Origin: an uncultured Clostridia bacterium
GTDB taxonomy: Bacteria; Bacillota; Clostridia; TANB77; CAG-508
NCBI GenBank assembly: GCA_947627935.1
Contig: CANQXY010000012.1
Span: forward strand, 1-37,999
Direction: 5' to 3'
DNA length: 37,999 nt
Positions 8,667 through 17,520 of the stretch are shown piece by piece. The position numbers and the translations under genes are program-made. Numbering within the stretch: position 1 is the stretch's first letter; every line of letters starts with the position of its first letter. The notes beneath the pieces are model-generated. The model saw only the letters and a program-made list of their open reading frames with translations, ran no database searches and had not been told where the DNA came from.

Positions 8667-9986
8667 TTGTTTAAAACAATAAAAAATGCAATAAAGACAC
8701 CAGAAGTTAGAAAGAAACTTTTTTATACATTAATATTAATAATAATATTTAGACTTGGATGTTATATAACTGTACCAGGGGTTGATATAATAGAATTAAA
8801 TACAGCGATGTCATCAAGTAATGGAATTAGTGGATTAATAGACTTAATATCAGGAGGAGCTTTTTCTAGGTTTTCTGTATTTGCTATGTCTATTACTCCA
8901 TACATTACAGCTTCAATTGTTATACAACTATTAGGAATGGTTATACCTTCATTAGAAAAATTAACTAAAGAAGGTGGAGAAGAAGGTAGAAAGAAAATTA
9001 ATAAATACACAAAAATGTTAACAATAGTGTTATCATTAGTTGAATCTATAGGAATTTATTTATCTTATAGTTCATCTGGTATATTTGTTAATCCTGGATT
9101 ATTAACAGGAGCTTTAGTAGTAATAGGACTTGTTGCTGGTACTTCAATACTTATGTGGCTTGGAGAACAAATAACAGCAAAAGGAATTGGAAATGGAATA
9201 TCTATTATAATCTTTATAGGTATCATTTCAGGTTTACCATCTTTAGTGCCAACTGTATGGAATCTTATTGTTACAGAAAATGGATTTAGTACAACAGGTC
9301 TATTATTAGGATTAGGATTAATAATAGGTGCTATTATATTAGTTGCAGGTGTTGTGTTTGTACAACAAGCTGAAAGAAAAGTACCTGTACAATATTCTAA
9401 AAAAGTAGTTGGAAGAAAAATGGTAGGAGCACAAAATACACATATACCATTAAAACTTGCTATGGCAGGTGTTATGCCAATAATATTTGCATCATCATTT
9501 ATGACATTTCCAGCTATAATTATACAAATATTTGTTAAAGATATAGCAACACAAACAGGATTCTTAGCAGGACTATATAAATTTTCAATAGCTACATCTT
9601 CATCACAAGTAGGTATTGGATATTCAATAGCAAATGCTATAGTATACTTATTACTAATTATGGCATTTACATATTTCTATACATATGCAACATTTAATCC
9701 AGCAGAAGTATCTAATAATATAAAGAAAAATGGTGGATTCATTCCAGGAATAAGATCTGGAAAACCAACAACAGATTATTTATCATCAATAATATCAAAA
9801 TTAACACTTTTTGGTGGATTCTTCTTAGCAGTAATTGCAATATTACCAATGCTTTTAAGATTTACATCATTAAATGTGGCATTTGGTGGTACATCAATAT
9901 TAATTGTCGTTGGTGTTGCGTTAGAAACAGTACAACAATTAGAATCTCAATTAGTAATGAGACATTACAAGGGATTTTTAGAATAA
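8667..9986 (+). CDS. secY: preprotein translocase subunit SecY
   Basis: SecY (439 aa) is the channel of the Sec translocon in the cytoplasmic membrane. It starts with TTG at 8667, immediately after the rplO stop. Ten hydrophobic segments are apparent, with the conserved GGAFSRFSVFAMSITPYITASI region, given here as its parts SVFAMSITPYI and ASIVIQLL. The QQAERKVPVQYSKK loop and RSGKPTTDYL also match. Length is normal. Co-transcription with ribosomal genes couples secretion capacity to growth. Confidence 0.97.
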   Translation: MFKTIKNAIKTPEVRKKLFYTLILIIIFRLGCYITVPGVDIIELNTAMSSSNGISGLIDLISGGAFSRFSVFAMSITPYITASIVIQLLGMVIPSLEKLTKEGGEEGRKKINKYTKMLTIVLSLVESIGIYLSYSSSGIFVNPGLLTGALVVIGLVAGTSILMWLGEQITAKGIGNGISIIIFIGIISGLPSLVPTVWNLIVTENGFSTTGLLLGLGLIIGAIILVAGVVFVQQAERKVPVQYSKKVVGRKMVGAQNTHIPLKLAMAGVMPIIFASSFMTFPAIIIQIFVKDIATQTGFLAGLYKFSIATSSSQVGIGYSIANAIVYLLLIMAFTYFYTYATFNPAEVSNNIKKNGGFIPGIRSGKPTTDYLSSIISKLTLFGGFFLAVIAILPMLLRFTSLNVAFGGTSILIVVGVALETVQQLESQLVMRHYKGFLE

Positions 9987-9994
9987 AAGAAATT

Positions 9995-10026
9995 GTGTCA
10001 GAGGTTTATCCTCTGTCACATTTTCG
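9995..10026 (+). terminator. hairpin with short T-run after secY (partial terminator or attenuator)
   Basis: GTGTCAGAGG (9995-10004) pairs with CCTCTGTCAC (10010-10019) with one T-T mismatch, and ATTTTC follows. The stem is good but the T-run is short, so partial termination or mRNA end protection between secY and adk is more likely than a full stop. Confidence 0.45.
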
Positions 10027-10118
10027 AGTTTAATATGTTTTTTAATAATTATTATAAAATAGTAGTTATTAAAAAGGTTGTTAAACCAAAAGATAAAATT
10101 AATAAGGAGTGTTGTTTT

Positions 10119-10781
10119 ATGATTATTATTATGCTAGGAGCACCAGGAACAGGAAAGGGTACGGTTGCAGGTATATTATCTGAAAAATTAGGAATACCTC
10201 AAGTTTCAACAGGTGATATATTTAGAAAAAATATAAAAGAAGAAACAGAACTTGGTAAAATAGCAGAAGAATATATATCAAAAGGAAAATTAGTTCCAGA
10301 TAATATTACAATTGAAATAGTAAAAGATAGATTAAATGAAAAAGATGTAGAAAATGGTGTTATTTTAGATGGATTTCCAAGAACTCTAGGGCAAGCAGAA
10401 GAATTAGAAAAAATATTAATAAAAGATAATAAAAAAGTAGATATGGTAATAAATCTTACTACACCAGAAGAAGAAATAATAGAAAGAGTTTCAAATAGAA
10501 GAGTATGTAGTAATCAGGATTGTAAAGCTGTATATAATGTTGTTTTAAATCCACCTAAAGAAGAAGGAATATGTGATAAGTGTGGAAGTCATTTAGTAAA
10601 AAGAGAAGATGATAATCCTGAAACTACTAAAAAAAGAATACAAACATATTTAGATTTAACAGATCCATTAATTGAATATTATACAAACAAAGGAAATTTA
10701 TTTACAGAAGTTGTAAGTAAAAATACTAAATTAGGTAAACAAGTTGCAGAAGATATAGTTTCTAAAATTAAGGGAGAATAA
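10119..10781 (+). CDS. adk: adenylate kinase
   Basis: Adenylate kinase (220 aa) interconverts ATP + AMP and 2 ADP in the cytoplasm. The P-loop GAPGTGKGT lies at residues 7-15, DGFPRT follows in the middle, and the LID carries C130, C135, C152 and C155, the zinc-binding form common in Gram-positives. I chose the ATG at 10119, about eight bases after AAGGAGT; the frame is open further upstream, but that stretch is not conserved-looking and overlaps the hairpin after secY. The gap 9987-10118 holds only that hairpin and weak TATAAA-like sites. Confidence 0.96.
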   Translation: MIIIMLGAPGTGKGTVAGILSEKLGIPQVSTGDIFRKNIKEETELGKIAEEYISKGKLVPDNITIEIVKDRLNEKDVENGVILDGFPRTLGQAEELEKILIKDNKKVDMVINLTTPEEEIIERVSNRRVCSNQDCKAVYNVVLNPPKEEGICDKCGSHLVKREDDNPETTKKRIQTYLDLTDPLIEYYTNKGNLFTEVVSKNTKLGKQVAEDIVSKIKGE

Positions 10782-10787
10782 ATAAAA

Positions 10788-11558
10788 ATGGTAACCATTA
10801 AATCAAAAAAAGAAATTGAATATATGGAAGAAGCATGTAAAGTAGTTGCTCTAACTTATAAAAAATTAGAAGAATGTATAAAACCAGGAATGACTACATT
10901 AGAACTTGACAAAATAGCAGAAGATACTATGAGAAGTTTGGGAGCAATACCTGCTGAAAAAGGATATGATATTGGAATCAAAGGAGTTCCACCATATCCA
11001 GCAACTATATGTGTATCAATAAATGATGAAGTTATACATGGAATTCCATCTAAAAACAAAGTAATAAAAGATGGTGATATTGTAAGTGTAGATACAGTAG
11101 CCTTAAAAAATGGTTTTAATGGTGATGCTGCTAGAACTTTTTTAGTTGGAAATGTATCAAAAGATGCAAAAAGATTAGTTGAAGTTACAAAACAGGCGTT
11201 TTTTGAGGGAATTAAGTATGCTAAAAAAGGGAACAGAATAGGAGATATATCACATGCAATAGGTGAATATGTAGAGTCTCAAGGGTATTCAGTTGTAAGA
11301 GAGTTTCAAGGACATGGAATAGGAAGACAAATGCATGAAGATCCAGGTATACCAAATTATGGTAGGCAAGGAAGAGGAATAAGGTTAGAACCAGGAATGA
11401 CTTTAGCAATAGAACCTATGGTAATACAAGGAAAACCAGGCATTTTAGAATTAGATGATGGATGGACAATTATAACAGAAGATGGAAGTTTGGCAGCACA
11501 TTATGAAAATACAATTTTAATTACAGAAAAAGAGCCAAAAATCTTGACAATGCTTTAA
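10788..11558 (+). CDS. map: type I methionine aminopeptidase
   Basis: MetAP (256 aa) removes the initiator methionine from new proteins. The metal ligands are all present: D102, D113, H176, E209 and E240, with substrate-side H84 in VIHGIPS. It lacks the N-terminal SH3-ligand extension of some MetAPs. It starts six bases after the adk stop behind AGGGAG. Its last codons carry the -35 box and spacer of the infA promoter. Confidence 0.97.
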   Translation: MVTIKSKKEIEYMEEACKVVALTYKKLEECIKPGMTTLELDKIAEDTMRSLGAIPAEKGYDIGIKGVPPYPATICVSINDEVIHGIPSKNKVIKDGDIVSVDTVALKNGFNGDAARTFLVGNVSKDAKRLVEVTKQAFFEGIKYAKKGNRIGDISHAIGEYVESQGYSVVREFQGHGIGRQMHEDPGIPNYGRQGRGIRLEPGMTLAIEPMVIQGKPGILELDDGWTIITEDGSLAAHYENTILITEKEPKILTML

Positions 11559-11572
11559 AAATAGTATATACT
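11544..11572 (+). promoter_or_regulatory. sigma-A promoter for infA and the alpha operon
   Basis: TTGACA (11544-11549), a 17-base spacer and TATACT (11567-11572) form a near-consensus vegetative promoter. The -35 lies in the last codons of map and the -10 just after its stop. Start of transcription would be near 11579, giving an infA leader of about 53 bases. Confidence 0.8.
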
Positions 11573-11631
11573 GTATTAGTCATAATATAAAATGGCAAAA
11601 ATATGCAAAAGCTCTATAAGGAGGCGATATC

Positions 11632-11850
11632 TTGGCTAAAGAAGATATTATAGAAGTAGAAGGAACAGTAGTAGAAACACTACCAAATACTAACTTTAAA
11701 GTTGAACTTGAAAATGGGCATCAAATATTAGCACATATTTCAGGAAAACTAAGAATGAATTATATAAAAATACTACCAGGTGATAAAGTAAAAGTAGAAC
11801 TTTCACCATATGATTTAACAAGAGGGCGCATTACTTGGAGAGCAAAATAA
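11632..11850 (+). CDS. infA: translation initiation factor IF-1
   Basis: IF-1 (72 aa) is an OB-fold protein that blocks the A site during initiation. It starts with TTG at 11632 behind [29 protein letters not shown], the [19 protein letters not shown] segment and the final [11 protein letters not shown] match the family closely. The KOW-domain gene often found between map and infA in Clostridia is absent. Confidence 0.97.
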   Translation: MAKEDIIEVEGTVVETLPNTNFKVELENGHQILAHISGKLRMNYIKILPGDKVKVELSPYDLTRGRITWRAK

Positions 11851-11904
11851 ATTTAAGTAAAAATATTAACCCAGATAAATGTAAATATTTTAGGAGGTGC
11901 AAAA

Positions 11905-12018
11905 ATGAAAGTAAGACCATCAGTAAAGAAAATTTGTGACAAATGTAAAATAATAAAAAGAAAAGGTGTAATAAGAGTTATATGTGAAAATCCTAAACAT
12001 AAACAAAGACAAGGATAA
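11905..12018 (+). CDS. rpmJ: 50S ribosomal protein L36
   Basis: L36 is a 37-residue protein, [11 protein letters not shown] at its start and KHKQRQG at its end. Zinc ligands C11, C14, C27 and H32 are present, so it is the zinc-containing form. The ATG at 11905 follows TAGGAGGTGC. It sits between infA and rpsM, as usual. Confidence 0.97.
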   Translation: MKVRPSVKKICDKCKIIKRKGVIRVICENPKHKQRQG

Positions 12019-12028
12019 TTTTGTTAAT

Positions 12029-12145
12029 AACACAAATTCGGATAGCGGCTGTAAAACGATAAGTTTTTTTATCAGATTTGTGTTTATATATATGTCTAAA
12101 AAAATCTAGAGACTAGTTTATATACTAGTGCATTTCACCTTTAGA
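12029..12145 (+). promoter_or_regulatory. candidate folded leader before rpsM
   Basis: The 182-base gap between rpmJ and rpsM contains three nested or adjacent stems. AACACAAAT (12029-12037) pairs with ATTTGTGTT (12076-12084), with GATAA/TTATC (12058-12062 with 12069-12073) inside its loop. TATGTCTAAA (12091-12100) pairs with TTTAGATGTA (12140-12149) through two G-U wobbles. ACTAGT (12112-12117) pairs with ACTAGT (12124-12129) inside that. There is no clean T-run. A leader bound by a ribosomal protein (for example S4 or S13) is a reasonable inference. No known RNA family was recognised. Confidence 0.5.
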
Positions 12146-12200
12146 TGTAATTAAAGACAAGCAATTTATAAAATAAAAAATTTTGGAGGTGCAAAAAAAT

Positions 12201-12569
12201 ATGGCTCGTATAGCAGGAGTAGATTTACCTAAAGAAAAAAGAGTAGAAATAGGACTTACATACATATATGGTATAGGTGTATCAAGTTCTAGAGTTATTC
12301 TAGAAAAAGCTGGAGTAAATCCAGATACTAGGGTAAAAGACTTAACAGATGATCAAGTTAATAACATTAGAAAAGTTATCGACGAATCATACAAAGTTGA
12401 AGGTGATTTAAGAAGAGAAATCGCTTTAAATATAAAAAGACTTACAGAAATAGGATGTTATAGAGGATTAAGACACAGAAAAGGTCTACCAGTTAGAGGA
12501 CAAAGAACAAAAACTAATGCTCGTACAAGAAAAGGTCCTAGAAAATTAGTAAGTAAAAGTAAAAAATAG
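12201..12569 (+). CDS. rpsM: 30S ribosomal protein S13
   Basis: S13 (122 aa) contacts L5 and the P-site tRNA in the 30S head. The ATG at 12201 gives the standard [19 protein letters not shown] start behind TTTGGAGGTGC; an in-frame TTG at 12183 lies before that site and is rejected. The [20 protein letters not shown] end is diagnostic. Confidence 0.97.
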   Translation: MARIAGVDLPKEKRVEIGLTYIYGIGVSSSRVILEKAGVNPDTRVKDLTDDQVNNIRKVIDESYKVEGDLRREIALNIKRLTEIGCYRGLRHRKGLPVRGQRTKTNARTRKGPRKLVSKSKK

Positions 12570-12618
12570 AATATAAAATTTTTGAAACAACAAAATAACG
12601 AGGAGGGAATTTTATAAA

Positions 12619-13017
12619 ATGGCTGATAAAAATGTAACAAGAAAAACTGTAGCTAGAAGAAATAGAAAAAACATTGAAAAAGGTGAAGCACATATTCATT
12701 CTAGTTTTAATAATACAATAGTTACAATTACAGATACTCAAGGTAATGCAATATCATGGGGAAGTGCTGGAGAATTAGGATTTAAAGGTTCAAGAAAAAG
12801 CACACCATTTGCTGCAGGTCAAGTTGCAGAAACAGCTGCTAAAGCTGCTATGGAACATGGATTGAAATCTGTAGAAGTATTTGTTAAAGGACCAGGTTCA
12901 GGACGTGAAGCTGCAATAAGAGCACTTCAAACTGCAGGTCTAGAAATAAGTGCAATTAAAGATGTAACACCAATCCCACATAATGGTTGTAGACCACCAA
13001 AAAGAAGAAGAGTATAA
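12619..13017 (+). CDS. rpsK: 30S ribosomal protein S11
   Basis: S11 (132 aa) lies on the platform and helps select P-site tRNA. The [19 protein letters not shown] core, the [18 protein letters not shown] segment and the [13 protein letters not shown] end are typical. AGGAGGG precedes the ATG after a 49-base gap with nothing else clear. Confidence 0.97.
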   Translation: MADKNVTRKTVARRNRKNIEKGEAHIHSSFNNTIVTITDTQGNAISWGSAGELGFKGSRKSTPFAAGQVAETAAKAAMEHGLKSVEVFVKGPGSGREAAIRALQTAGLEISAIKDVTPIPHNGCRPPKRRRV

Positions 13018-13048
13018 AAAATAAAAAATTAGAAGAGGTGAAATAAAG

Positions 13049-13675
13049 ATGTCAAGATATAAAGACGAACAATGTCGTGTTTGCCGTAGAGAAGGACAAA
13101 AATTGTTCTTAAAAGGTTCAAGATGTTATTCTGATAAATGTAGTATTTCTAGAAGAAATTATGCACCAGGACAACATGGACAAAAAAGAGCAAAATTATC
13201 TGAATACGGTACTCAATTAAGAGAAAAACAAAAAACAAAATCATATTATGGAGTCGGAGAAAGACAATTTAGAAAGTATTTTGATATGGCTTCAAATAAA
13301 AAAGGTGTAACTGGTGAAAACTTACTTCAAATATTAGAAAGTAGATTAGATAATGTTGTTTATAGATTAGGATTTGGATCTTCAAGAGCACAAGCTAGAC
13401 AATTTGTAAACCATGGACTATTTGCAGTTAATGGAAAAAGAGTTGATATAGCTTCTTATCTAGTAAAAGCTGGAGATGTAATTTCTGTAAGAGAAATTAA
13501 AAAAGATAATCCAACTATAAAAGCTAATGTAGAAGAAAATCAAGCAAGACCAGTTCCAGAATGGTTAGAAAAAAATAGTGAAACTTTGAGTGGTAAAGTT
13601 GTTAGATTAGCATCTAGAGAAGATGTTGATATTCCAATTGAAGAACATTTAATAGTAGAGCTTTACTCAAAATAA
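13049..13675 (+). CDS. rpsD: 30S ribosomal protein S4
   Basis: S4 (208 aa) is a primary 16S rRNA binder and, in Bacillus, represses its own gene. C9, C12, C26 and C31 form a zinc site, so this is the C+ form. The S4 RNA-binding domain is seen in [20 protein letters not shown] and the following [16 protein letters not shown]. Its place inside the alpha operon, between rpsK and rpoA, matches Clostridia rather than Bacillus subtilis, where rpsD stands alone. Confidence 0.97.
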   Translation: MSRYKDEQCRVCRREGQKLFLKGSRCYSDKCSISRRNYAPGQHGQKRAKLSEYGTQLREKQKTKSYYGVGERQFRKYFDMASNKKGVTGENLLQILESRLDNVVYRLGFGSSRAQARQFVNHGLFAVNGKRVDIASYLVKAGDVISVREIKKDNPTIKANVEENQARPVPEWLEKNSETLSGKVVRLASREDVDIPIEEHLIVELYSK

Positions 13676-13723
13676 TATTTTTATATGTATTTTATATATT
13701 TTTATATATATTAGGAGGGAAAA

Positions 13724-14671
13724 ATGATAGAATTTGAAAAGCCAAATATTGAATGTCTAGAAGTAGATGATACAAATAATTATGCAAAATTTGTATGTGA
13801 ACCATTAGAAAGAGGTTATGGAGTAACAATAGGAAACTCTCTAAGAAGAATACTACTTTCATCACTTCCTGGTTGTAGCATAACAAGTGTAAAAATAGAA
13901 GGTGCATTACATGAATTTACAACAATACCAAATGTAGTAGAAGATGTACCAGAAATTATAGTAAATTTAAAAAGTGTAAGATTAAAATTTGATCAAAATG
14001 AAGAAAAAATCATTAGAATAGATTTTAAAGGAAAAGGTGAAGTTACTGCAGGTGATATTATAACAGATGGAACTGTAGAAATACTAAACCCTGACTTACA
14101 TATAGCAACAGTTGCAGAAGGTGGACATCTTGTTATGGAAATGACAGCAGATATGGGTAGAGGATATAATTCTGCTGAAAAAAATAAAAAACCAGATCAA
14201 GATATATCAGTACTTCCAATTGACTCAATTTATACTCCAGTAAAAAAAGTAAACTATCAAGTTGAAAATACTAGAGTTGGTCAAATGGTAGATTATGATA
14301 AATTAGTTATTGAAGTTTGGACAGATGGAAGCTTAAAAGCATATGAAGCTTTAAGTTTAGCTGCTAAAGTAATGACAGGTCATTTAGAATTATTTATAGA
14401 TTTATCTGAAGCAACAAAAAATACACAAGTAATGGTAGAAAAAGAAGAATCTAAGAAAGAAAAAGTTTTAGAAATGTCTATAGAAGAATTAGAATTATCT
14501 GTAAGATCATTCAATTGTTTAAAAAGAGCAGGTATTGCTACAGTTGAGGATTTAGCAAATAAAACTGAAACAGACATGATGAAAGTAAGAAACTTAGGTA
14601 AAAAATCTTTAGATGAAGTAACAAATAAATTACATTCTCTAGGATTAGATTTTGCCCAAGAAGAAGATTAA
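13724..14671 (+). CDS. rpoA: DNA-directed RNA polymerase subunit alpha
   Basis: RpoA (315 aa) is the assembly subunit of RNA polymerase. The N-terminal domain (about 1-230) includes [20 protein letters not shown], the dimerisation and beta-contact region. The C-terminal domain (about 245-315) carries [16 protein letters not shown] and the [10 protein letters not shown] helix-hairpin-helix that contacts UP elements and activators. AGGAGGG precedes the ATG. The AT-rich gap before it shows only TA runs. Confidence 0.97.
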   Translation: MIEFEKPNIECLEVDDTNNYAKFVCEPLERGYGVTIGNSLRRILLSSLPGCSITSVKIEGALHEFTTIPNVVEDVPEIIVNLKSVRLKFDQNEEKIIRIDFKGKGEVTAGDIITDGTVEILNPDLHIATVAEGGHLVMEMTADMGRGYNSAEKNKKPDQDISVLPIDSIYTPVKKVNYQVENTRVGQMVDYDKLVIEVWTDGSLKAYEALSLAAKVMTGHLELFIDLSEATKNTQVMVEKEESKKEKVLEMSIEELELSVRSFNCLKRAGIATVEDLANKTETDMMKVRNLGKKSLDEVTNKLHSLGLDFAQEED

Positions 14672-14709
14672 TAGATTGTATGTATTTATTTTAAAGGAAG
14701 GTGAAAAAA

Positions 14710-15234
14710 TTGGCTACAAATAGAAAATTAGGTAGAACTACTGATATAAGAAATTCAATGCTAAAGACATTAACTACTGATTTATTAGTACATGGTAAAG
14801 TTGAAACAACTTTACAAAGAGCTAAAGAAGTTAAATCTATAGCAGATAGTATAATATCATTAGCAATAAAAGAAAAAGATAATTTCGAAATGGTAGATCA
14901 AAAAGTCGTTAAAGCTAAACTTGATTCTAAAGGTAACAAAGTTACAGAATTAGTAAAAAGCAAAAACGGTAAAGAATACTTAAAAGTAGTTAAAGAAGAA
15001 ACTACAGAAAGTAGACAAAAAGATATGCCATCTAGATTAAATGCTAGAAGAAAAATAATGAGAAAAACTAATAAAGTAACAGATAGCGAAGGTAATAAAA
15101 TAGATTTACCAGCAAAATTATTTAATGAAATAGCTCCAAAGTATGAAGGAAGAGTTGGAGGATATACAAGAATAGTTAAAGCTGGACCAAGAAGAGGAGA
15201 CGGAGCTGAAGTTGCTATATTACAACTTATATAA
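14710..15234 (+). CDS. rplQ: 50S ribosomal protein L17, with internal extension
   Basis: L17 (174 aa from TTG 14710) lies near the tunnel exit. GGAAGGTG lies about six bases before the TTG, which yields the family start [22 protein letters not shown] at 14701 abuts that site and is less likely. The C-terminal [20 protein letters not shown] motif is normal. Typical L17 is 113-127 residues. Here about 45-50 extra, lysine-rich residues lie between roughly 55 and 105, plus a small insert near residue 117. Such long L17 forms occur in some Clostridia. It ends the super-operon at a strong terminator. Confidence 0.95.
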   Translation: MATNRKLGRTTDIRNSMLKTLTTDLLVHGKVETTLQRAKEVKSIADSIISLAIKEKDNFEMVDQKVVKAKLDSKGNKVTELVKSKNGKEYLKVVKEETTESRQKDMPSRLNARRKIMRKTNKVTDSEGNKIDLPAKLFNEIAPKYEGRVGGYTRIVKAGPRRGDGAEVAILQLI

Positions 15235-15240
15235 AAAGAG

Positions 15241-15264
15241 TCGTGCAAAGGCACGATTTTTTTT
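15241..15264 (+). terminator. rho-independent terminator of the ribosomal super-operon
   Basis: TCGTGC (15241-15246) and GCACGA (15251-15256) form a perfect 6-bp stem with an AAAG loop, followed by eight T residues (15257-15264). It starts six bases after the rplQ stop. Confidence 0.95.
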
Positions 15265-15296
15265 ATTTAACATATAATACTCTAGGAGGCAATTAT

Positions 15297-15650
15297 ATGT
15301 TAAACTTTATAATAAACACAATTATTTGGACACTTGCTTTGTATGGATTATTTGAGATAATTAAAAACATAATATATATTTTTACATATACAAATTTAAA
15401 ATCAGATGGAATTTATTTTATAGTAGCTACAAAAAATCAAGAAGAAAAAATAGAAGGATTTCTTCGTTCTATAATATTTAAAATACTTTATGGAAAAGAA
15501 GATTATATAAAAAATATAATAGTTACTGATTTAGACTCAAAAGATAATACAAAAGAAATAATAAAAAAATTATCACAAGACTATAAATGTATAAATATTA
15601 TTACTTGGAAAGAGTGTAAAGAACTAATAGACAATGTTAATGAAAATTAG
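15297..15650 (+). CDS. small membrane protein with a glycosyltransferase-like fragment
   Basis: This 117-residue protein starts at the ATG at 15297 behind TAGGAGGC. Residues about 4-31 form one or two hydrophobic membrane segments. The rest is soluble and reads like the first strands of a GT-A glycosyltransferase: YFIVATKNQEEKIEGFLRS, then IIVTDLDSKDNTKEIIKKL, which resembles the family-2 nucleotide-binding start. It is much too short for a working enzyme and lacks the DxD and acceptor parts. It sits alone between two terminators. Exact function is unknown. Confidence 0.75.
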   Translation: MLNFIINTIIWTLALYGLFEIIKNIIYIFTYTNLKSDGIYFIVATKNQEEKIEGFLRSIIFKILYGKEDYIKNIIVTDLDSKDNTKEIIKKLSQDYKCINIITWKECKELIDNVNEN

Positions 15651-15652
15651 AT

Positions 15653-15692
15653 ATAAAATGAAAGTTAAAACCTTTCATTTTATTTTGTTTTA
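15653..15692 (+). terminator. rho-independent terminator
   Basis: ATAAAATGAAAG (15653-15664) pairs perfectly with CTTTCATTTTAT (15672-15683) around a 7-base loop, followed by TTTTGTTTT. It closes the small membrane-protein gene. Confidence 0.85.
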
Positions 15693-15729
15693 TGTTAGAA
15701 TTAAAAAAAATTAAGAAAAGAGGCTTAAA

Positions 15730-17520
15730 TTGGAACTAAAAGGACAAGTTGTAGATATAATATATCAAAATGAAATAAATAGTTATATGATAGCAACATT
15801 TGAAATGGAAGAAGAAATAACAACTATAGTAGGTTATCTTCCATTTGTTAGTAGTGGAGATATGTTAAAAGTAATAGGTAAATATGTAGAACATAGAGAT
15901 TATGGATTACAGTTTAAAGTAGATACATTTGAAAAAATTATGCCAGAAACAACAGAAGGTTTAGAAAAATATTTAGCAAATGGAAATATAAAAGGAATAG
16001 GACCTGCAACAGCTAGAAAAATAGTTAAACTTTTTGGAGAAGAAACTATACATATATTAAAATTTGAGCCTAATAAATTAGCACAAATAAAAGGAATATC
16101 AAAACAAAAAGCAATAGAAATATCAGAAAGTTTTATAGAAAACTGGGAAGTATGGCAAATAGTAGGATTTTTAGAAAAATTTAAAATAGGAGCAGAAAAC
16201 GCTAAAAAAGTATATGACTTATTTGGTACAAATGCAATAGAAGAAATAGAATCAAATCCATATGTATTAATAGATATAGCAAGAGGAGTTGATTTTAATC
16301 AAATAGATAAAATGGCATTAGATTTAGGGATAGATTATACTAATTCAAAAAGAATAAAAAGTGGGATAAAATATGCATTAATAAGAGCTACATATAACGG
16401 ACATTGTTGTACATTAAAAGAAAATTTAATAGATTTTGTAAAATCACTATTAAATGTAGATGAAGATATAGTAGATGATAATATAGTAAAATTAAAGCTA
16501 GAAGATGAAATTATAATTGAAAAAAGAGATAATGAACAAGAATGGATATATTTATACAACTTTTATAAAGCAGAGGAAGATGTTGCAAATATAATATTAA
16601 GATTAGATAATTATAAAAATGTAAAAAAAATAAAAAATATAAACTTAGAATTAAGTAAGGCTGAGAAAGATATAGATATAATTTTATCAGAAAAACAAAA
16701 AGAAGCAATAAAAGCTATAAATGAAAATAATGTAACAATTATAACAGGAGGACCTGGAACTGGTAAAACAACAATTATAAAAACAATAATAGATATATAT
16801 AAGAAAAATAAATATAAACCAGTACTATGTGCACCAACTGGAAGGGCAGCTAAAAGAATGACAGAAACTACAAAAGAAGAAGCAAGCACTTTACATAGGT
16901 TATTAGAAATAGGAAAGATAAATGAAGATTATATAAAAAAGAAATACAATGATTATGAAGGTATGCCAATAGATGCAGATTTAATTATTGTTGATGAACT
17001 TTCAATGGTTGATATATTTTTAATGAAATATTTACTTAAATGCATATATCCTGGTACAAAACTTATATTAGTTGGAGATAGTGATCAATTAGCATCAGTA
17101 GGTCCAGGAAGTGTTTTAAAAGATATAATATCTTCCCAAAAGATTACTACTATTCATTTAGATAAAATATTTAGACAAGCTGCTAAAAGTAAAATAATAT
17201 TAAATGCACATAGAGTAAATAATGGAATGCCTTTTTTAAAAAAAGATGAAGATGATATAGATACAAATGAAGATTTCTTTTTTATAAAAAAAGAGTCACA
17301 AGAAGCAATTTTATCTGAAGTTATATCACTATGTAATGGAAGATTAAAAAATTATGGAGATTATGATTTCTTTTCTAATATACAAGTTTTAACTCCTACT
17401 AAAAAAGGATTACTTGGAACTAAAGAACTAAATAAATCTTTGCAAGAAATATTAAATCCTCATAAAGATGGAGAAATAGAAAAAAATAGCATGGGAAGTA
17501 TATATAGAATTCGGAGATAG
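15730..17520 (+). CDS. recD2: RecD2-type helicase, main N-terminal reading frame (frameshifted gene)
   Basis: RecD2 is an SF1B 5'-3' DNA helicase linked to replication-fork repair. It starts with TTG at 15730 behind AGAGGC. The order is: N-terminal OB-like domain, helix-hairpin-helix repeats (KGIGPATARKI near residue 90), Walker A GGPGTGKTT at 340-348, Walker B VDELSMVD with D422-E423, and GDSDQLASVGPGSVLKDI (motif III), then the HLDKIFRQAAKS motif. The frame closes early after YRIRR. The missing C-terminal quarter continues in the +1 frame and then in a third frame up to 17951. The combined length (about 740 residues) equals an intact RecD2. Either two sequence errors or recent mutations explain this. 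Confidence 0.9.
   Translation: MELKGQVVDIIYQNEINSYMIATFEMEEEITTIVGYLPFVSSGDMLKVIGKYVEHRDYGLQFKVDTFEKIMPETTEGLEKYLANGNIKGIGPATARKIVKLFGEETIHILKFEPNKLAQIKGISKQKAIEISESFIENWEVWQIVGFLEKFKIGAENAKKVYDLFGTNAIEEIESNPYVLIDIARGVDFNQIDKMALDLGIDYTNSKRIKSGIKYALIRATYNGHCCTLKENLIDFVKSLLNVDEDIVDDNIVKLKLEDEIIIEKRDNEQEWIYLYNFYKAEEDVANIILRLDNYKNVKKIKNINLELSKAEKDIDIILSEKQKEAIKAINENNVTIITGGPGTGKTTIIKTIIDIYKKNKYKPVLCAPTGRAAKRMTETTKEEASTLHRLLEIGKINEDYIKKKYNDYEGMPIDADLIIVDELSMVDIFLMKYLLKCIYPGTKLILVGDSDQLASVGPGSVLKDIISSQKITTIHLDKIFRQAAKSKIILNAHRVNNGMPFLKKDEDDIDTNEDFFFIKKESQEAILSEVISLCNGRLKNYGDYDFFSNIQVLTPTKKGLLGTKELNKSLQEILNPHKDGEIEKNSMGSIYRIRR

Noticed and set aside
9993..10118. 42-codon upstream extension of adk
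   Set aside because: It begins in the hairpin after secY, has no ribosome binding site, and the normal adk start at 10119 has one.
15273..15278. TATAAT before the small membrane gene at 15297
   Set aside because: There is no -35 at the right distance, and transcription would start inside the Shine-Dalgarno.
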